A stretch of 64,000 nt of DNA from Natrinema salinisoli. GTDB taxonomy: Archaea; Halobacteriota; Halobacteria; Halobacteriales; Natrialbaceae. The notes below the pieces were generated by a model that saw only the letters and a list, made by a program, of their open reading frames with translations, had not been told where the DNA came from and searched no databases. Where the stretch lies: positions 3,348,001-3,412,000 of the forward strand of contig NZ_CP084469.1 in the NCBI RefSeq assembly GCF_020405205.1, written 5' to 3'. The translations under genes were made by a program, and so were the position numbers. Shown piece after piece: positions 25,807 through 34,452 of the stretch (within the stretch, counting starts at the first letter, position 1; every line of letters starts with the position of its first letter).

Positions 25807-26580
25807 CTACGAGAACATCATGTTCACTTCGATCGTGTTCGCCGTCGACAGCAACTGGGTGCGAAGGTCGTGTTCCTCCCACTCGTTCTCGAGTCGATGG
25901 TGGGGTCCGGCGACGGTGACCGCCCCGAAGACGGTTCCGTCGTTGCCCAGGATCGGTGCGCCGATGGCGCTGATTCCGGGCAGGTACTCCCCGCGGCTGT
26001 ACGCGACTCCCTCGTCGCGAATCGCCGCGAGTTCGTCGAAGAGGGCGTCTCGATCGGTGATCGTCTCGTCGGTAAACGCGGGCAGTCCCCACTGGTCGAT
26101 GACCTCGTCGACTCGCTCCTCGGAGAGGTGGGCGAGCATCGCTTTGCCGCCGCCGGAGCTGTGGAGGTAGGTGTGCGTCCCGACGTCGATGTCGCTGGTG
26201 AACGAGCGGGTCCCCTCGCTGACGTTGAGCACCGTTCCGAGCCCGTTCTGGTGTGTCGAACAGAGCACTCGTTCGCCGACTCGCTCCGACAGGTCGGCGA
26301 TGGGCGCGTCGGAGGCCGCGTACAGCGGCTCGGCGTGCTTGACGTGTTCGCCGAAGGAGAGGAGCCGAAGGCTCAACCGGTATTCGTCGCCGTCCTGCAC
26401 CACGTACCCCTTCGATCGCAGCGTCGTCAGGTGGGCGTGAACCGTGCTCTTGGCGAGCCCGGTCCGCTCGGTGAGCTCGGTGACGCCGGCCCCCTCGGCC
26501 TGCCAGAGCGCCTCGAGGATATCCAGCGCTTTCACCACCGCTTCGATCCGATTCCCTCCGTCCCCGCCTGTTGTTCCCAT
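25807..26580 (-). CDS. IclR-family transcriptional regulator
   Basis: A 257-residue regulator. The N-terminal winged helix-turn-helix covers about residues 10-70 (VVKALDILEALWQAEGAGVT in part, LTERTGLAKSTVHAHLTTL as recognition helix region), and the C-terminal effector domain has GERVLCSTHQNGLGTVL and the GAPILGNDGTVFGAVTVAGP element typical of IclR GAF-like domains. IclR regulators bind small carboxylic or aromatic acids and often control nearby catabolic genes. It is divergent from the acyl-CoA dehydrogenase gene with 194 bp between starts, which suggests it controls that operon and its own synthesis. Confidence 0.9.
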   Translation of the reverse strand: MGTTGGDGGNRIEAVVKALDILEALWQAEGAGVTELTERTGLAKSTVHAHLTTLRSKGYVVQDGDEYRLSLRLLSFGEHVKHAEPLYAASDAPIADLSERVGERVLCSTHQNGLGTVLNVSEGTRSFTSDIDVGTHTYLHSSGGGKAMLAHLSEERVDEVIDQWGLPAFTDETITDRDALFDELAAIRDEGVAYSRGEYLPGISAIGAPILGNDGTVFGAVTVAGPHHRLENEWEEHDLRTQLLSTANTIEVNMMFS

Positions 26581-26744
26581 ACATCACGTTCAACGAAACG
26601 AACTAAAACTGTTCCGCTCTGCTGAACGCCGCTCGTCCTCGAAAAAATGGATCCGGATCGCGAACGACCGTTTCCGACGGTTATTCGTCGGATATCGTTG
26701 ATCTGGGCGTTTCTGTGGTGGTTGAAAGATCGTCACACGGTAAC

Positions 26745-26751
26745 GTTTAAG
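26745..26751 (+). promoter_or_regulatory. TATA-like box of the acyl-CoA dehydrogenase operon
   Basis: GTTTAAG lies about 27 nt before the ATG at 26775, placing the transcript start at or next to the ATG. This fixes the start at 26775 rather than the in-frame ATG at 26751. Confidence 0.5.
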
Positions 26752-26774
26752 TGGGACGTTATGTAAGACGAATT

Positions 26775-27971
26775 ATGGACTTCAGCGAACCGTCCGAAGC
26801 CGTGCAGATCAAGAAAGCTCTCGACGACTTCATCAAACAGGAGGTCGCTCCGCTCGAGAACGAGTACGATCGGTTCCTCGGCGCGGACTACGAGAAGGAG
26901 ATCGTCGACGACGAGCACCGACAGGTCCCGGAGTACCGCAATATCATCGAGAAGATCCGGAAGAAGTCCGTCGAGGCAGGCTTCTACGGCATGACGATGC
27001 CCGAGGAGGTCGGCGGCGGCGACGTCGGCATCCTCACGCGAGCCATCGTGGGCGAGCACATAGCAAACCGGCCACCGGGGTTCGCCAGCGCCATTTTCGG
27101 CGGTGCCGGCGGCCCAACGCCCATCCTGCTGAACTGCGACGAGCGCCAGCGCGAGGAGTACCTCGAGCCGCTGATGGACGGGGAGATCACGACCTGCTTC
27201 GCGCTGACCGAACCGGGCCACGGCAGCGATGCCCATCACATGGACACCAAGGCCGAGAAAGACGGCGACGAGTGGGTGATCAGCGGCCAGAAGTGTTACA
27301 TCACGAACGGCCCGTACGCCGACTTCGCGATGGTGTTCGCTCGGACGAGCGGGGAGGACGGTGATCTGGGCGGGATCACTTGCTTCCTCGTCGACAAGGA
27401 CAACCCCGGCTTCGAGGTCGGAAAGATCCACCGCGCGATGGGGATGACCCCCGGGACGCACTCCGAACTGTACTTCAACGACTGCCGCGTCGGCGAAGAA
27501 CAGGTGCTGGGCGAAGTCGACAAGGGCTTCCAGTCCGCGATGGACTGGATCGGCGGCGGTCGGATCAACATCGCCGCCGGCTCCGTCGGAACGGCTCAGT
27601 TCTTGCTCGATATGTCGGTCGAGTACGCCCGCGAGCGGAAGACGTTCGACAAACCGATCGGTCACCGACAGGGAATCTCGTTCCAGCTGGCCGAACTCGC
27701 GACGGACATCGAGCAGGTCCGTCAGCTCTACCGCTACGCCGCCTGGAAGATGGACGAGGGCGAGCGAGCCCGCAAGGAGGAGTCGATGGCGAAGCTCCGC
27801 GGGGCGAAGCTCGCGAACGACGCGGCTGACATCGCGATGCAGGTCCACGGCGGAGCCGGTTTCATGAAGGACCTCCCCATCGAGCGCAACTATCGATCGG
27901 CTCGCGTGTTCCGGATCTTCGAGGGGACGGACGAGATCATGAAACGGACGATCGCCCGCGAACTCATCTGA
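26775..27971 (+). CDS. Acyl-CoA dehydrogenase
   Basis: A 398-residue flavoenzyme that introduces the alpha-beta double bond in acyl-CoA, passing electrons to ETF. The helical N-terminal domain is followed by the FAD-binding ACFALTEPGHGSD (about residues 142-153) and WVISGQKCYITNG (about 167-179). The catalytic Glu is in RIFEGTDEIMKRT (about 383). The C-terminal helical domain starts at about 240. The GEVDKGFQSAMDWIGGGR stretch (about 250-266) is usual for the family. First gene of a short operon with the MBL hydrolase 9 nt downstream; probably regulated by the divergent IclR gene. Confidence 0.92.
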   Translation: MDFSEPSEAVQIKKALDDFIKQEVAPLENEYDRFLGADYEKEIVDDEHRQVPEYRNIIEKIRKKSVEAGFYGMTMPEEVGGGDVGILTRAIVGEHIANRPPGFASAIFGGAGGPTPILLNCDERQREEYLEPLMDGEITTCFALTEPGHGSDAHHMDTKAEKDGDEWVISGQKCYITNGPYADFAMVFARTSGEDGDLGGITCFLVDKDNPGFEVGKIHRAMGMTPGTHSELYFNDCRVGEEQVLGEVDKGFQSAMDWIGGGRINIAAGSVGTAQFLLDMSVEYARERKTFDKPIGHRQGISFQLAELATDIEQVRQLYRYAAWKMDEGERARKEESMAKLRGAKLANDAADIAMQVHGGAGFMKDLPIERNYRSARVFRIFEGTDEIMKRTIARELI

Positions 27972-27980
27972 TCGTCCACG

Positions 27981-28979
27981 ATGGACGACTCGACGCAACG
28001 GGACCCCGTCGCAGTCGGCTCGCAGGTCTCCCGGCTGGACTTCGACATCGAGTGGCCGCCGAAACACGCCGCGGCGTACCTGATCGAGGAGCCCGCGCCG
28101 ATCCTGATCGACACCGGCGATCCGGGGGACCGCGCCGAAACGACGATCCGCGAGGGACTCGCTGCGAGCGGGTACGACCCGGCCGATATCGAGGCGGTCG
28201 TCGTCACCCACCCCCACAGCGACCACATCGGACAGGTACCGCTCCTGCGCGAGGCCGGGGCTGCGGTGTACGCGCCGCGGACGGTCCTCGAGCAACTCGA
28301 GCGTAACCCCGACGACCTCGCCGACGGGGTTCGCGAGATCGGCCGCTCGACGGGCTACCACGGCGAGGCGATCGATCGCGCGGTCGAACAGGCCCAGTCG
28401 TCCCTGCGACGCAATCGGCGCTTGCTCGCCCCCGAAGCGGCCGTCCCCTTCGAGTTCGGCGAGCCGTTTTCCGTCGCGGGTCGCGAATTCGACCCGATCC
28501 ACACGCCCGGCCACCAGATTCACCATGCGAGCGTGGCAACAGACCTGAACGGTGAGCGCGTCCTATTCAGCGGCGACGCGCTCATCGAGTCGTTTCGGCC
28601 CGGTGCGATCCACGTCGGCATCGATTACGGAGCCTACGACGCCGTCGAGGCCTTCCACCGTGCGATGGACCGACTCGAAGAACGAGAGTTCCACCGCGTC
28701 TTCCCCGGCCACGGCCCGGTCTTCACCGATTACCGGGGAGCTATCGAGAACACTCGGTCGTCACTCGAGACGCTCACCGGGGAGACGCTCGAGGCGGTGA
28801 CGGCCGTCGGTCCCGCACCGCCGACGGAACTCACCCGCCACCGCGTCGGCGAGACGAGACATCCGGCGCAGTTGCTCGACACGCTGGGCGCGCTCGGCAC
28901 GCTCGAGGAACGGGGGCGAGTCGAGTACGAGGATCGCGACGGCGTCCGCTACTACTCGTTCAGGAAGGCCTCGCCGTGA
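27981..28979 (+). CDS. MBL-fold hydrolase with C-terminal winged-helix-like tail
   Basis: A 332-residue metallo-beta-lactamase-fold protein. Zinc motif VVVTHPHSDHIGQVPLL (about residues 73-89), later ligands in HTPGHQIHH (about 174-182), Asp in LFSGDALIE (about 195) and His in FPGHGPVF (about 244). After about 265 a C-terminal helical domain (PPTELTRHRVGETRHPAQLL, TLGALGTLEERGRVEYEDRD) resembles the wHTH tail of LACTB2/'beta-lactamase-like protein 2' hydrolases. It follows the acyl-CoA dehydrogenase by 9 nt, so it probably hydrolyses a CoA thioester or lactone made in that pathway. Its 3' end overlaps the convergent LLM gene by 28 bp. Confidence 0.85.
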   Translation: MDDSTQRDPVAVGSQVSRLDFDIEWPPKHAAAYLIEEPAPILIDTGDPGDRAETTIREGLAASGYDPADIEAVVVTHPHSDHIGQVPLLREAGAAVYAPRTVLEQLERNPDDLADGVREIGRSTGYHGEAIDRAVEQAQSSLRRNRRLLAPEAAVPFEFGEPFSVAGREFDPIHTPGHQIHHASVATDLNGERVLFSGDALIESFRPGAIHVGIDYGAYDAVEAFHRAMDRLEEREFHRVFPGHGPVFTDYRGAIENTRSSLETLTGETLEAVTAVGPAPPTELTRHRVGETRHPAQLLDTLGALGTLEERGRVEYEDRDGVRYYSFRKASP

Positions 28980-29941
28980 TCGAGGGGGAGGACGACGCGA
29001 TCCGCGATGCCGCCGTAGGTGTCCCGGGCCGCCGCGAGCAGTTCCTCCGGCGGCGCTTCGATCGCGAACGTCGACAGCATCTCGTCGGTGATCAGGTCGG
29101 CCATGTCGTCCCAGCGCTGTTCTCTCGAGAGGTCGTGTAACTCCTCGCCGACGTCCCGCCAGCCGTGATGCTCGAGGACGTCGTGGTAGGTGCGCGTGCT
29201 GCCGTAGAAGGCGATGCGCCGGCGCACTTCGTCCCGCGATCGCTCGCGCTCTTCGTCCGTCTCCCCGGTCACGACGAACGGGCTCGCGGAGAGGGCGACG
29301 TCCTCGAGCGAGCGATCGCCGCGATCGGCTCCCTCCGCGACGGTTGGAGCGATGACCTCGTCGGTGTACCCGGGCGTGTTGAACGGGTGCATCGCCAGCC
29401 CGTCGCATAGCTCGCCCGCGAGCCGGATGTTGTACTCGTTGACCCCCGCGATGTAGATCGGGACGTCGGGGTGGTCGATCGGTCCGGGATCGAACGTCTC
29501 GGTCATGAGCGAGAACGAGTAGTGGTCGCCCTCGTAGTCGAGCTCCGCGCCTCCCTGAAACACGTCGAAGATGTGCCGGAGCGACTCGACGACCTCGCGC
29601 AGCCGCGGTCCCGGCGACTCCCAGTCGACGCTGAACCGGCGCTCGTTGTGGCCTTTGACCTGCGTGCCGAGTCCGAGCACGAACCGGCCGTCGGTGTGCC
29701 GCGCGAGATCCCAGGCGGTGTAGGCGAGTGCCATCGGGCTGCGAGTGAAGGCGAGCGCGATGCGCGTTCCCTGCCGGATCTCGTCGGTCCGATCCGCGAT
29801 GAGCGGATGCGGGAGGAACGCGTCGTTGTCCGTCTCGGGCGTCCAGACGCCGTCGAAGCCCAGTTCTTCGGCGCGTGCGGCGGCTCCGCCGGCGTCGCCT
29901 GACAGTCCCGGCACCATCGCGTCAATGCGAAGGTCTGACAT
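28952..29941 (-). CDS. LLM-class F420-dependent oxidoreductase
   Basis: A 329-residue luciferase-like monooxygenase-fold enzyme; archaeal members use coenzyme F420 in place of FMN. GFDGVWTPETDNDAFLPHPL (about residues 28-47) and the substrate/cofactor-binding RFVLGLGTQVKGHNERRFS (about 87-105), PDVPIYIAGVNEYNIRLAGE (about 157-176) are family marks (TIGR03617-like). The Trp-Thr-Pro-Glu block lines the F420 site. It lies next to an MBL hydrolase and hydroxyacid dehydrogenase; the substrate is unknown. The last 28 bp overlap the convergent MBL gene. Confidence 0.85.
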   Translation of the reverse strand: MSDLRIDAMVPGLSGDAGGAAARAEELGFDGVWTPETDNDAFLPHPLIADRTDEIRQGTRIALAFTRSPMALAYTAWDLARHTDGRFVLGLGTQVKGHNERRFSVDWESPGPRLREVVESLRHIFDVFQGGAELDYEGDHYSFSLMTETFDPGPIDHPDVPIYIAGVNEYNIRLAGELCDGLAMHPFNTPGYTDEVIAPTVAEGADRGDRSLEDVALSASPFVVTGETDEERERSRDEVRRRIAFYGSTRTYHDVLEHHGWRDVGEELHDLSREQRWDDMADLITDEMLSTFAIEAPPEELLAAARDTYGGIADRVVLPLDHGEAFLNE

Positions 29942-30022
29942 ACACGGTGGTCGACGAGGTGACCCTTCAATCTATGGACGCGTTTCGGGTCGCGGATAGA
30001 ACGCGAGCGCGACCCACTGCAC

Positions 30023-30961
30023 TCAGACGACGCGGTTCTCGAGGGCCTCGCCCTCGCGAAACCGCTCGTAGTTCCGGACGAAGACGTCAGCACACCGTTC
30101 CCAGTAATGGGGCGTGCTCCCGGCCACGTGCGGCGTCACGAGCACGTCGTCGCGGTCCCAGAGCGGCGACTCCTCGGGCAGCGGTTCCTCCTCGAAGACG
30201 TCCAGCGCGGCGCCGCCGAGTTCGTCGGCCTCGAGGGCCTCGACCAGCGCGGGTTGATCGACGACCGCGCCGCGGGCGATATTGACGAGGATCGCGTCGT
30301 CGCCCAGCGTCGCGAGGGCGTCCGCGTCGATCAGCCCCCGCGTCTCGTCGGTCAGCGGACAGGCGAGCACGAGGTAGTCGCTCTCGGCGAGCACCGTCTC
30401 GAGACCGTCCGGATCGAAAATCTCGTCGACGGCGTCGAGTACGTCGCTCGGATCTCGTTTGGTCCCGATCACGCGGACGTCGAACGGCTGGCAGTAGTCG
30501 GCGACCTGCGACCCGATCGCGCCGACGCCGACGATGCCGACCGTTCGATCCCCCAGCTCGCCGCCCGTGTAGCGGTCCCACTCCCGGCGCTGCTGCTGGG
30601 CGACCGCGCGGTCGAAGCGCCGCTCGAAGTGCAGCAGGTAGCCCAGCACCTGCTGCCCGATCGGTTTCGCGTGGATCCCCGAGACGGTCGTCAACGCGAT
30701 GTCGCGGTCGGTCAGCGCGTCGTAATCGTAGAAGTCCGTGCCCGCGCTGAGCGCCTGGATCCACTCGAGGTCGTCGGCCGCCTCGGGCACGCCCTCGGGA
30801 AGCCGATGGGTGACGAGGACGTCCGCGTCGGCGACGAGTTCGCGGAACTCGTCCTCGCTCTCGGCGTGCTCGAGGTCGATGTTCGGTCGCCGCGCACGGA
30901 TCTCCTCGGTGACGATCGGCCCGCCGCCCGCCAGGACGTAGGGGGTGACGACGACTGTCAC
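30023..30961 (-). CDS. D-2-hydroxyacid dehydrogenase
   Basis: A 312-residue NAD(P)-dependent enzyme that interconverts 2-oxoacids and D-2-hydroxyacids. The dinucleotide motif VGIVGVGAIGSQVADYC is at about residues 140-156; catalytic Arg in VNIARGAVVDQPALVEAL (about 231), Glu in LDVFEEEPLPEES (about 260) and His in VLVTPHVAGSTPHYW (about 279). The N-terminal part VTHRLPEGVPEAADDLEWIQALSAGTDFYDY (given here by its ends) is as usual. It starts with GTG three bases after the stop of the acyl-CoA synthetase gene, so the two form an operon; the haloarchaeal family of this type is DdhX-like but the substrate is not fixed. Confidence 0.9.
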   Translation of the reverse strand: MTVVVTPYVLAGGGPIVTEEIRARRPNIDLEHAESEDEFRELVADADVLVTHRLPEGVPEAADDLEWIQALSAGTDFYDYDALTDRDIALTTVSGIHAKPIGQQVLGYLLHFERRFDRAVAQQQRREWDRYTGGELGDRTVGIVGVGAIGSQVADYCQPFDVRVIGTKRDPSDVLDAVDEIFDPDGLETVLAESDYLVLACPLTDETRGLIDADALATLGDDAILVNIARGAVVDQPALVEALEADELGGAALDVFEEEPLPEESPLWDRDDVLVTPHVAGSTPHYWERCADVFVRNYERFREGEALENRVV

Positions 30962-30964
30962 GCT

Positions 30965-32551
30965 CTAGTCGTCCTCCGGCTCGTCGCCGTCCTCGAGCTT
31001 GTACTTCTGGATCTTCCCCGAGGTCGTCCGCGGGAGTTCGTCGATGAACTCGACCTCGCGGGGGTGCTTGTAGGAGGCGACGTTGTCGAGGAAGAACTCC
31101 TTGATCTCCTCGGTCGTGACGTCGACACCGGGTTCGATGTTCGGCCGGGTAACGACGTAGGCCTTCGGCACCTCGTTGCGCCGCTCGTCGGGGATTCCCA
31201 CCACCGCGCCCTCGGCGACGGCCTCGTGTTCGGCGAGGAGCTCCTCGAGTTCGCTGGGGTAGATGTTGTAGCCGGCGGAGTTGATCATGTGCTTCTTCCG
31301 GTCGACGATCTCGTAGTAGTTGTCCGCGTCGCGGCGGGCGATATCCCCGGTGCGGAACCAGCCGTCCTCGGTAAAGGCCTGTTCAGTCGCCTCGGGCATC
31401 CCGTGGTAGCCCTTCATCACCTGCGGCCCGCGGACGAGGAGTTCCCCCTCCTCGCCGACGGCGACCGTCTCGCCGCTCGAGTCGACGATCTTGGCCTCCG
31501 TCATCCGGGTCGGCTGGCCGATCGTCCCGTGACGCAGGCCGAACGTCGAGCCGCTCTGGGAGTGGGTCGCGCCGTTCGTTTCGGTCAGTCCGTACCCCTC
31601 CGCCATGTCGACGCCGGCGACCGCCTCGAACTCCTCTTGAACGGCGACGGACATCTTCGCACCGCCCTCGCCGGCGGACTCGAGGCTGGTGAGGTCGTAC
31701 TCGCCGAACTCCTCGCTGTTGATCATGTCGACGTACATCGCGGTGACGCCGACGTAGTGGGTGATCCCCTCCTCCTCGATCAGTTCCATCGCGGCGTCGC
31801 CGTCCCAGTTGGCCGCACTCCGCAGGTAGACGCTCCCGCCGCGGACCAGCGGCTGCCACGCGGTGTGGGTGAAGCCGGTGATGTGATACAGCGGCAGCCA
31901 GACGAGGCTGCGGACGTCCTCGTCGTCGATCGCACCCTCCTGAGAGAGCACCGAGAAGGTCTGGGCGCGGAAGTTACGGTGGGTGAGCTGGACGCCCTTG
32001 GGCTTGCCCGTCGTTCCGGAGGTGTAAGGTAACAGCGCGACGTCGTCGTCGGCCCGTTCGACGAACGTCTCCTCCCCCCGGACGTCCTCGAAGGCGTGGA
32101 CGTCGGTATCGTCGCCGTCGGCGTCCGTCCCGACCGAGATGACGATCGGTTCCCAGTCGATTTCCGCGAGCGCCTCCTCGAGAAACGGCTCCAACGCCTC
32201 GTGGGTGAGCACTGCCGTCGCCTCGGTGTCCTCGAGCTGGTAGGTCAGCTCCCGCTTGCGGTACTGGGGGTTGACCGGCGAGACGATCGCGCCGGCCTTG
32301 AACGCGCCGAGCGCGCCGATCAGGTAGGGCGGACAGTTCGGGAGGTACTGCAACATGACGTCGCCGGGTTCGATTCCGAGATCGGCCAGCCCGCCGGCGA
32401 ACCGCGAGCTTTCGGCCTGCAGCTCCGCGTGGGTCAGCGTCCGGCCGTGGTACTCGATCGCCTGTGCATCGCCGTGGTGTCGGGTCGTTTCGTCGTGTAA
32501 CCGCGCGACGTTCCCTTCTCTCGAATTCTCGCTAACGCTTGCCAAATCCAT
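30965..32551 (-). CDS. Acyl-CoA synthetase (AMP-forming)
   Basis: A 528-residue acid--CoA ligase of the ANL superfamily. Core motifs: YTSGTTGKPKGVQLTHRN at about residue 175, the A5 element AEGYGLTETNGATHS (about 310), the A7 hinge GWFRTGDIARRDADNYYEI (about 390-408) and the A10 catalytic Lys in PRTTSGKIQKYKLE (about 512). It activates a carboxylic acid, probably a fatty or aryl acid, to enter the neighbouring beta-oxidation steps. The start at 32551 (MDLASV) is supported by a TATTTTATATT box about 26 nt upstream. It overlaps no gene and is cotranscribed with the hydroxyacid dehydrogenase. Confidence 0.92.
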   Translation of the reverse strand: MDLASVSENSREGNVARLHDETTRHHGDAQAIEYHGRTLTHAELQAESSRFAGGLADLGIEPGDVMLQYLPNCPPYLIGALGAFKAGAIVSPVNPQYRKRELTYQLEDTEATAVLTHEALEPFLEEALAEIDWEPIVISVGTDADGDDTDVHAFEDVRGEETFVERADDDVALLPYTSGTTGKPKGVQLTHRNFRAQTFSVLSQEGAIDDEDVRSLVWLPLYHITGFTHTAWQPLVRGGSVYLRSAANWDGDAAMELIEEEGITHYVGVTAMYVDMINSEEFGEYDLTSLESAGEGGAKMSVAVQEEFEAVAGVDMAEGYGLTETNGATHSQSGSTFGLRHGTIGQPTRMTEAKIVDSSGETVAVGEEGELLVRGPQVMKGYHGMPEATEQAFTEDGWFRTGDIARRDADNYYEIVDRKKHMINSAGYNIYPSELEELLAEHEAVAEGAVVGIPDERRNEVPKAYVVTRPNIEPGVDVTTEEIKEFFLDNVASYKHPREVEFIDELPRTTSGKIQKYKLEDGDEPEDD

Positions 32552-32568
32552 GGCCCATGATATCACGC

Positions 32569-32583
32569 AGTAATATAAAATAG
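32569..32583 (-). promoter_or_regulatory. TATA-like box of the acyl-CoA synthetase operon
   Basis: On the minus strand TATTTTATATTA lies about 25-30 nt before the ATG at 32551. The spacer 32552-32865 (314 bp) is a divergent promoter region for this operon and the thiolase operon; no other gene is seen in it. Confidence 0.45.
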
Positions 32584-32800
32584 TACCCCTGACCGATGGG
32601 AAACGGCGTCTGAACCGCCGTTCGGTCGCCCGGTATCGATTTCCTCCGCACCGAAACGGGTGCTCGAGTCCGCCGCTGGGCGGGCCGTATACGGGGCCAC
32701 ACGTCTCGGTTAGCAGTACGCGCGACACACCGGCAGCGCCGCGCGGTCCGATAACGGACGACGCGGCCGGGAGCCGAATGGTGTGACGTCACTTCCCACA

Positions 32801-32807
32801 ACTTATT
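32801..32807 (+). promoter_or_regulatory. TATA-like box of the thiolase-like/DUF35 operon
   Basis: ACTTATT lies about 31 nt before the ATG of the 12-codon mini-ORF at 32835, not at leaderless distance from the main GTG start at 32866. Confidence 0.4.
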
Positions 32808-32834
32808 TGGACCCGGTCGGGATATCGGACGCGC

Positions 32835-32873
32835 ATGGTACGATCCGCTGGACGGAGGAATACCCGTGGCTGA
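32835..32873 (+). CDS. Upstream mini-ORF (12 codons) overlapping the thiolase-like gene
   Basis: It encodes MVRSAGRRNTRG and stops at 32873, overlapping the GTG start at 32866 by eight bases. It contains the Shine-Dalgarno sequence GGAGG (32854-32858) of the main gene. A TATA-like box about 31 nt upstream would make its ATG the first base or nearly so of the transcript. Confidence 0.35.
   Translation: MVRSAGRRNTRG
32854..32858 (+). promoter_or_regulatory. Shine-Dalgarno sequence deciding a GTG start
   Basis: GGAGG seven bases before the GTG at 32866. It supports GTG as the start of the thiolase-like gene. Confidence 0.55.
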
Positions 32874-34014
32874 ACCGATCGTCGCCGGCGTCGCCGAGAG
32901 CGACCTCGGCGAGACGCCCGACCGAAACTGGCTCGATAACGCGGCGATCGCGACCGTTCGCGCCCTCGAGGACGCCGGTTGCTCCCTCTCGGACGTCGAC
33001 GGCGTCGCGGTCGCCGGCGGCGACGACTACATGCCGGCGCTGGTGCTCTCGGAGTACCTCGATCTCGACGACCCCTCGTTTCTCGAGGGGACCGAGATCG
33101 GCGGATCGTCGTTCGAACACTTCTGCGGTCACGTCGGCGATGCGATGGCCCGCGGCGAGGCAGACGTCGTGGTTATCGCCTACGGTTCGACGCGCAAGAC
33201 GGGGCCCGGCAGCGAGCAGTCGCTCGAGGAGACGCACCCGATCGACGGCTTCGTCCGTCCGACGGGGCTCTTTCGACCGCCGGGGGCGTACGCGATGGCC
33301 GCCCGCCGACACATGCACGAGTACGGGACGACCGAGGAACAGCTCGCGGAGATCGCCGTCTCGACCCGCGAGTGGGCGTCGATGAATCCCAAGGCGGCCC
33401 ACCAAGACCCGATTGCGGTAGAAGACGTCCTCGAGTCCCGGCGGATCGCCGAGCCGTTCAACTTGCTCGACTGCTGTCTGGTTTCCGACGGCGGCGGCGC
33501 GGTCGTGCTCGTGAGCGAGGAGAAGGCCGGCGAACTCGACGTCCCCCGCGTCTCGGTGGCCGGCGTCGCCTCCACGAGCACGCACCGGCAGGACATCAGC
33601 GAGATGCCGGACATGACGACGACCGGCGCGGCGGTAACGGGGCCGAAGGCCTTCGAGCAAGCGGGGATTGCCCACGACGACGTCGACGTCGCCCAGATAT
33701 ACGACTCGTTTACCTACACCGCGCTGGTCACGCTCGAGGATCTGGGCTTCTGCGAGAAGGGCGAGGGCGGCGCGTTCGTCGAGGGCGGTACCACCGCGCC
33801 GGGCGGCGAGCTCCCGATGAACACGCAGGGCGGCGGGCTCTCCTATTGCCACCCCGGACACTTCGGCGTCTTCGTCCTCATCGAGGCCGTCCGCCAGCTC
33901 CGGGGCGACTACACCGGCGAGCGGCAGGTCGACGACGCCGAGGTCGCGGTCGCCCACGGCACCGGTGGACTACTGTCCTCGAGTAGCACCGTCGTCTTAC
34001 GGAGGGAAGCATGA
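32866..34014 (+). CDS. Thiolase-fold protein lacking the nucleophilic Cys (Ltp2/DitF-like, probable retro-aldolase)
   Basis: A 382-residue protein of the SCP2-thiolase/lipid-transfer subfamily (VAGVAESDLGETPDRNWLDN at the N-terminus). The place of the catalytic Cys reads EIGGSSFEHF (about residues 78-86), without a Cys in the nucleophile position; C87 is five to seven residues late. The usual GHPxGxxG is replaced by YCHPGHFG (about 327-334), and Y284 lies in YDSFTYTAL. These traits match Ltp2/DitF-type proteins, which act with a DUF35 partner as aldolases in steroid side-chain breakdown. The gene overlaps the DUF35 gene by ATGA, strengthening this. The reaction itself is inference. Start is GTG with GGAGG seven bases upstream. 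Confidence 0.75.
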   Translation: MAEPIVAGVAESDLGETPDRNWLDNAAIATVRALEDAGCSLSDVDGVAVAGGDDYMPALVLSEYLDLDDPSFLEGTEIGGSSFEHFCGHVGDAMARGEADVVVIAYGSTRKTGPGSEQSLEETHPIDGFVRPTGLFRPPGAYAMAARRHMHEYGTTEEQLAEIAVSTREWASMNPKAAHQDPIAVEDVLESRRIAEPFNLLDCCLVSDGGGAVVLVSEEKAGELDVPRVSVAGVASTSTHRQDISEMPDMTTTGAAVTGPKAFEQAGIAHDDVDVAQIYDSFTYTALVTLEDLGFCEKGEGGAFVEGGTTAPGGELPMNTQGGGLSYCHPGHFGVFVLIEAVRQLRGDYTGERQVDDAEVAVAHGTGGLLSSSSTVVLRREA

Positions 34015-34436
34015 GCGCCCCGGTCGAAGACCGTCGCGAGGAATGGGACGGGCCGGTTCCCGTCCCGACCGGCGCGACGGCCCCGTTCTGGGCGGCGACG
34101 CTCGAGGGCGAGCTTCGCTATCAGCAGTGTGACTGCGGGAACCGCCAGCTGTACCCGCGGGCGGTCTGCACCGCGTGCGGGGCCGAGGACCCGCCGTTCG
34201 CGGCGAGCGAGGGCGTCGGGACGATCTACACCTACACCGTCTGCCACGTCCCCGGCGAGCCCGGATTCGCCGAGCGGACGCCCTACGTCGTCGGTGCGGT
34301 CGAGCTGGCCGAGGGGCCGCGGCTGCTCGCGCTGATCGACGCCGATCCCGAGTCCCTCGAGGTCGGTGCGCCGGTCGCGGTCACGTTCTGGCAGGTCTCC
34401 GACGACGCTGCGATCCCGGTGTTCGTCCCGGCGTAA
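34011..34436 (+). CDS. DUF35 protein: zinc-ribbon plus OB-fold
   Basis: A 141-residue partner protein. The N-terminal helix/strand region contains a rubredoxin-like zinc ribbon with QQCDCGNRQLYPRAVCTACG (Cys at about 42, 44, 55, 58), then an OB-fold with GVGTIYTYTVCHVPGEPGF (about 68-86). DUF35 proteins bind acyl-CoA and form complexes with thiolase-like enzymes or HMG-CoA synthase, and in actinobacterial steroid catabolism with an aldolase (Ltp2-ChsH2). The start ATG overlaps the TGA of the thiolase-like gene by four bases, so the two are produced in equal amounts. Confidence 0.9.
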   Translation: MSAPVEDRREEWDGPVPVPTGATAPFWAATLEGELRYQQCDCGNRQLYPRAVCTACGAEDPPFAASEGVGTIYTYTVCHVPGEPGFAERTPYVVGAVELAEGPRLLALIDADPESLEVGAPVAVTFWQVSDDAAIPVFVPA

Positions 34437-34452
34437 CCGCGTCGGGCCGATC

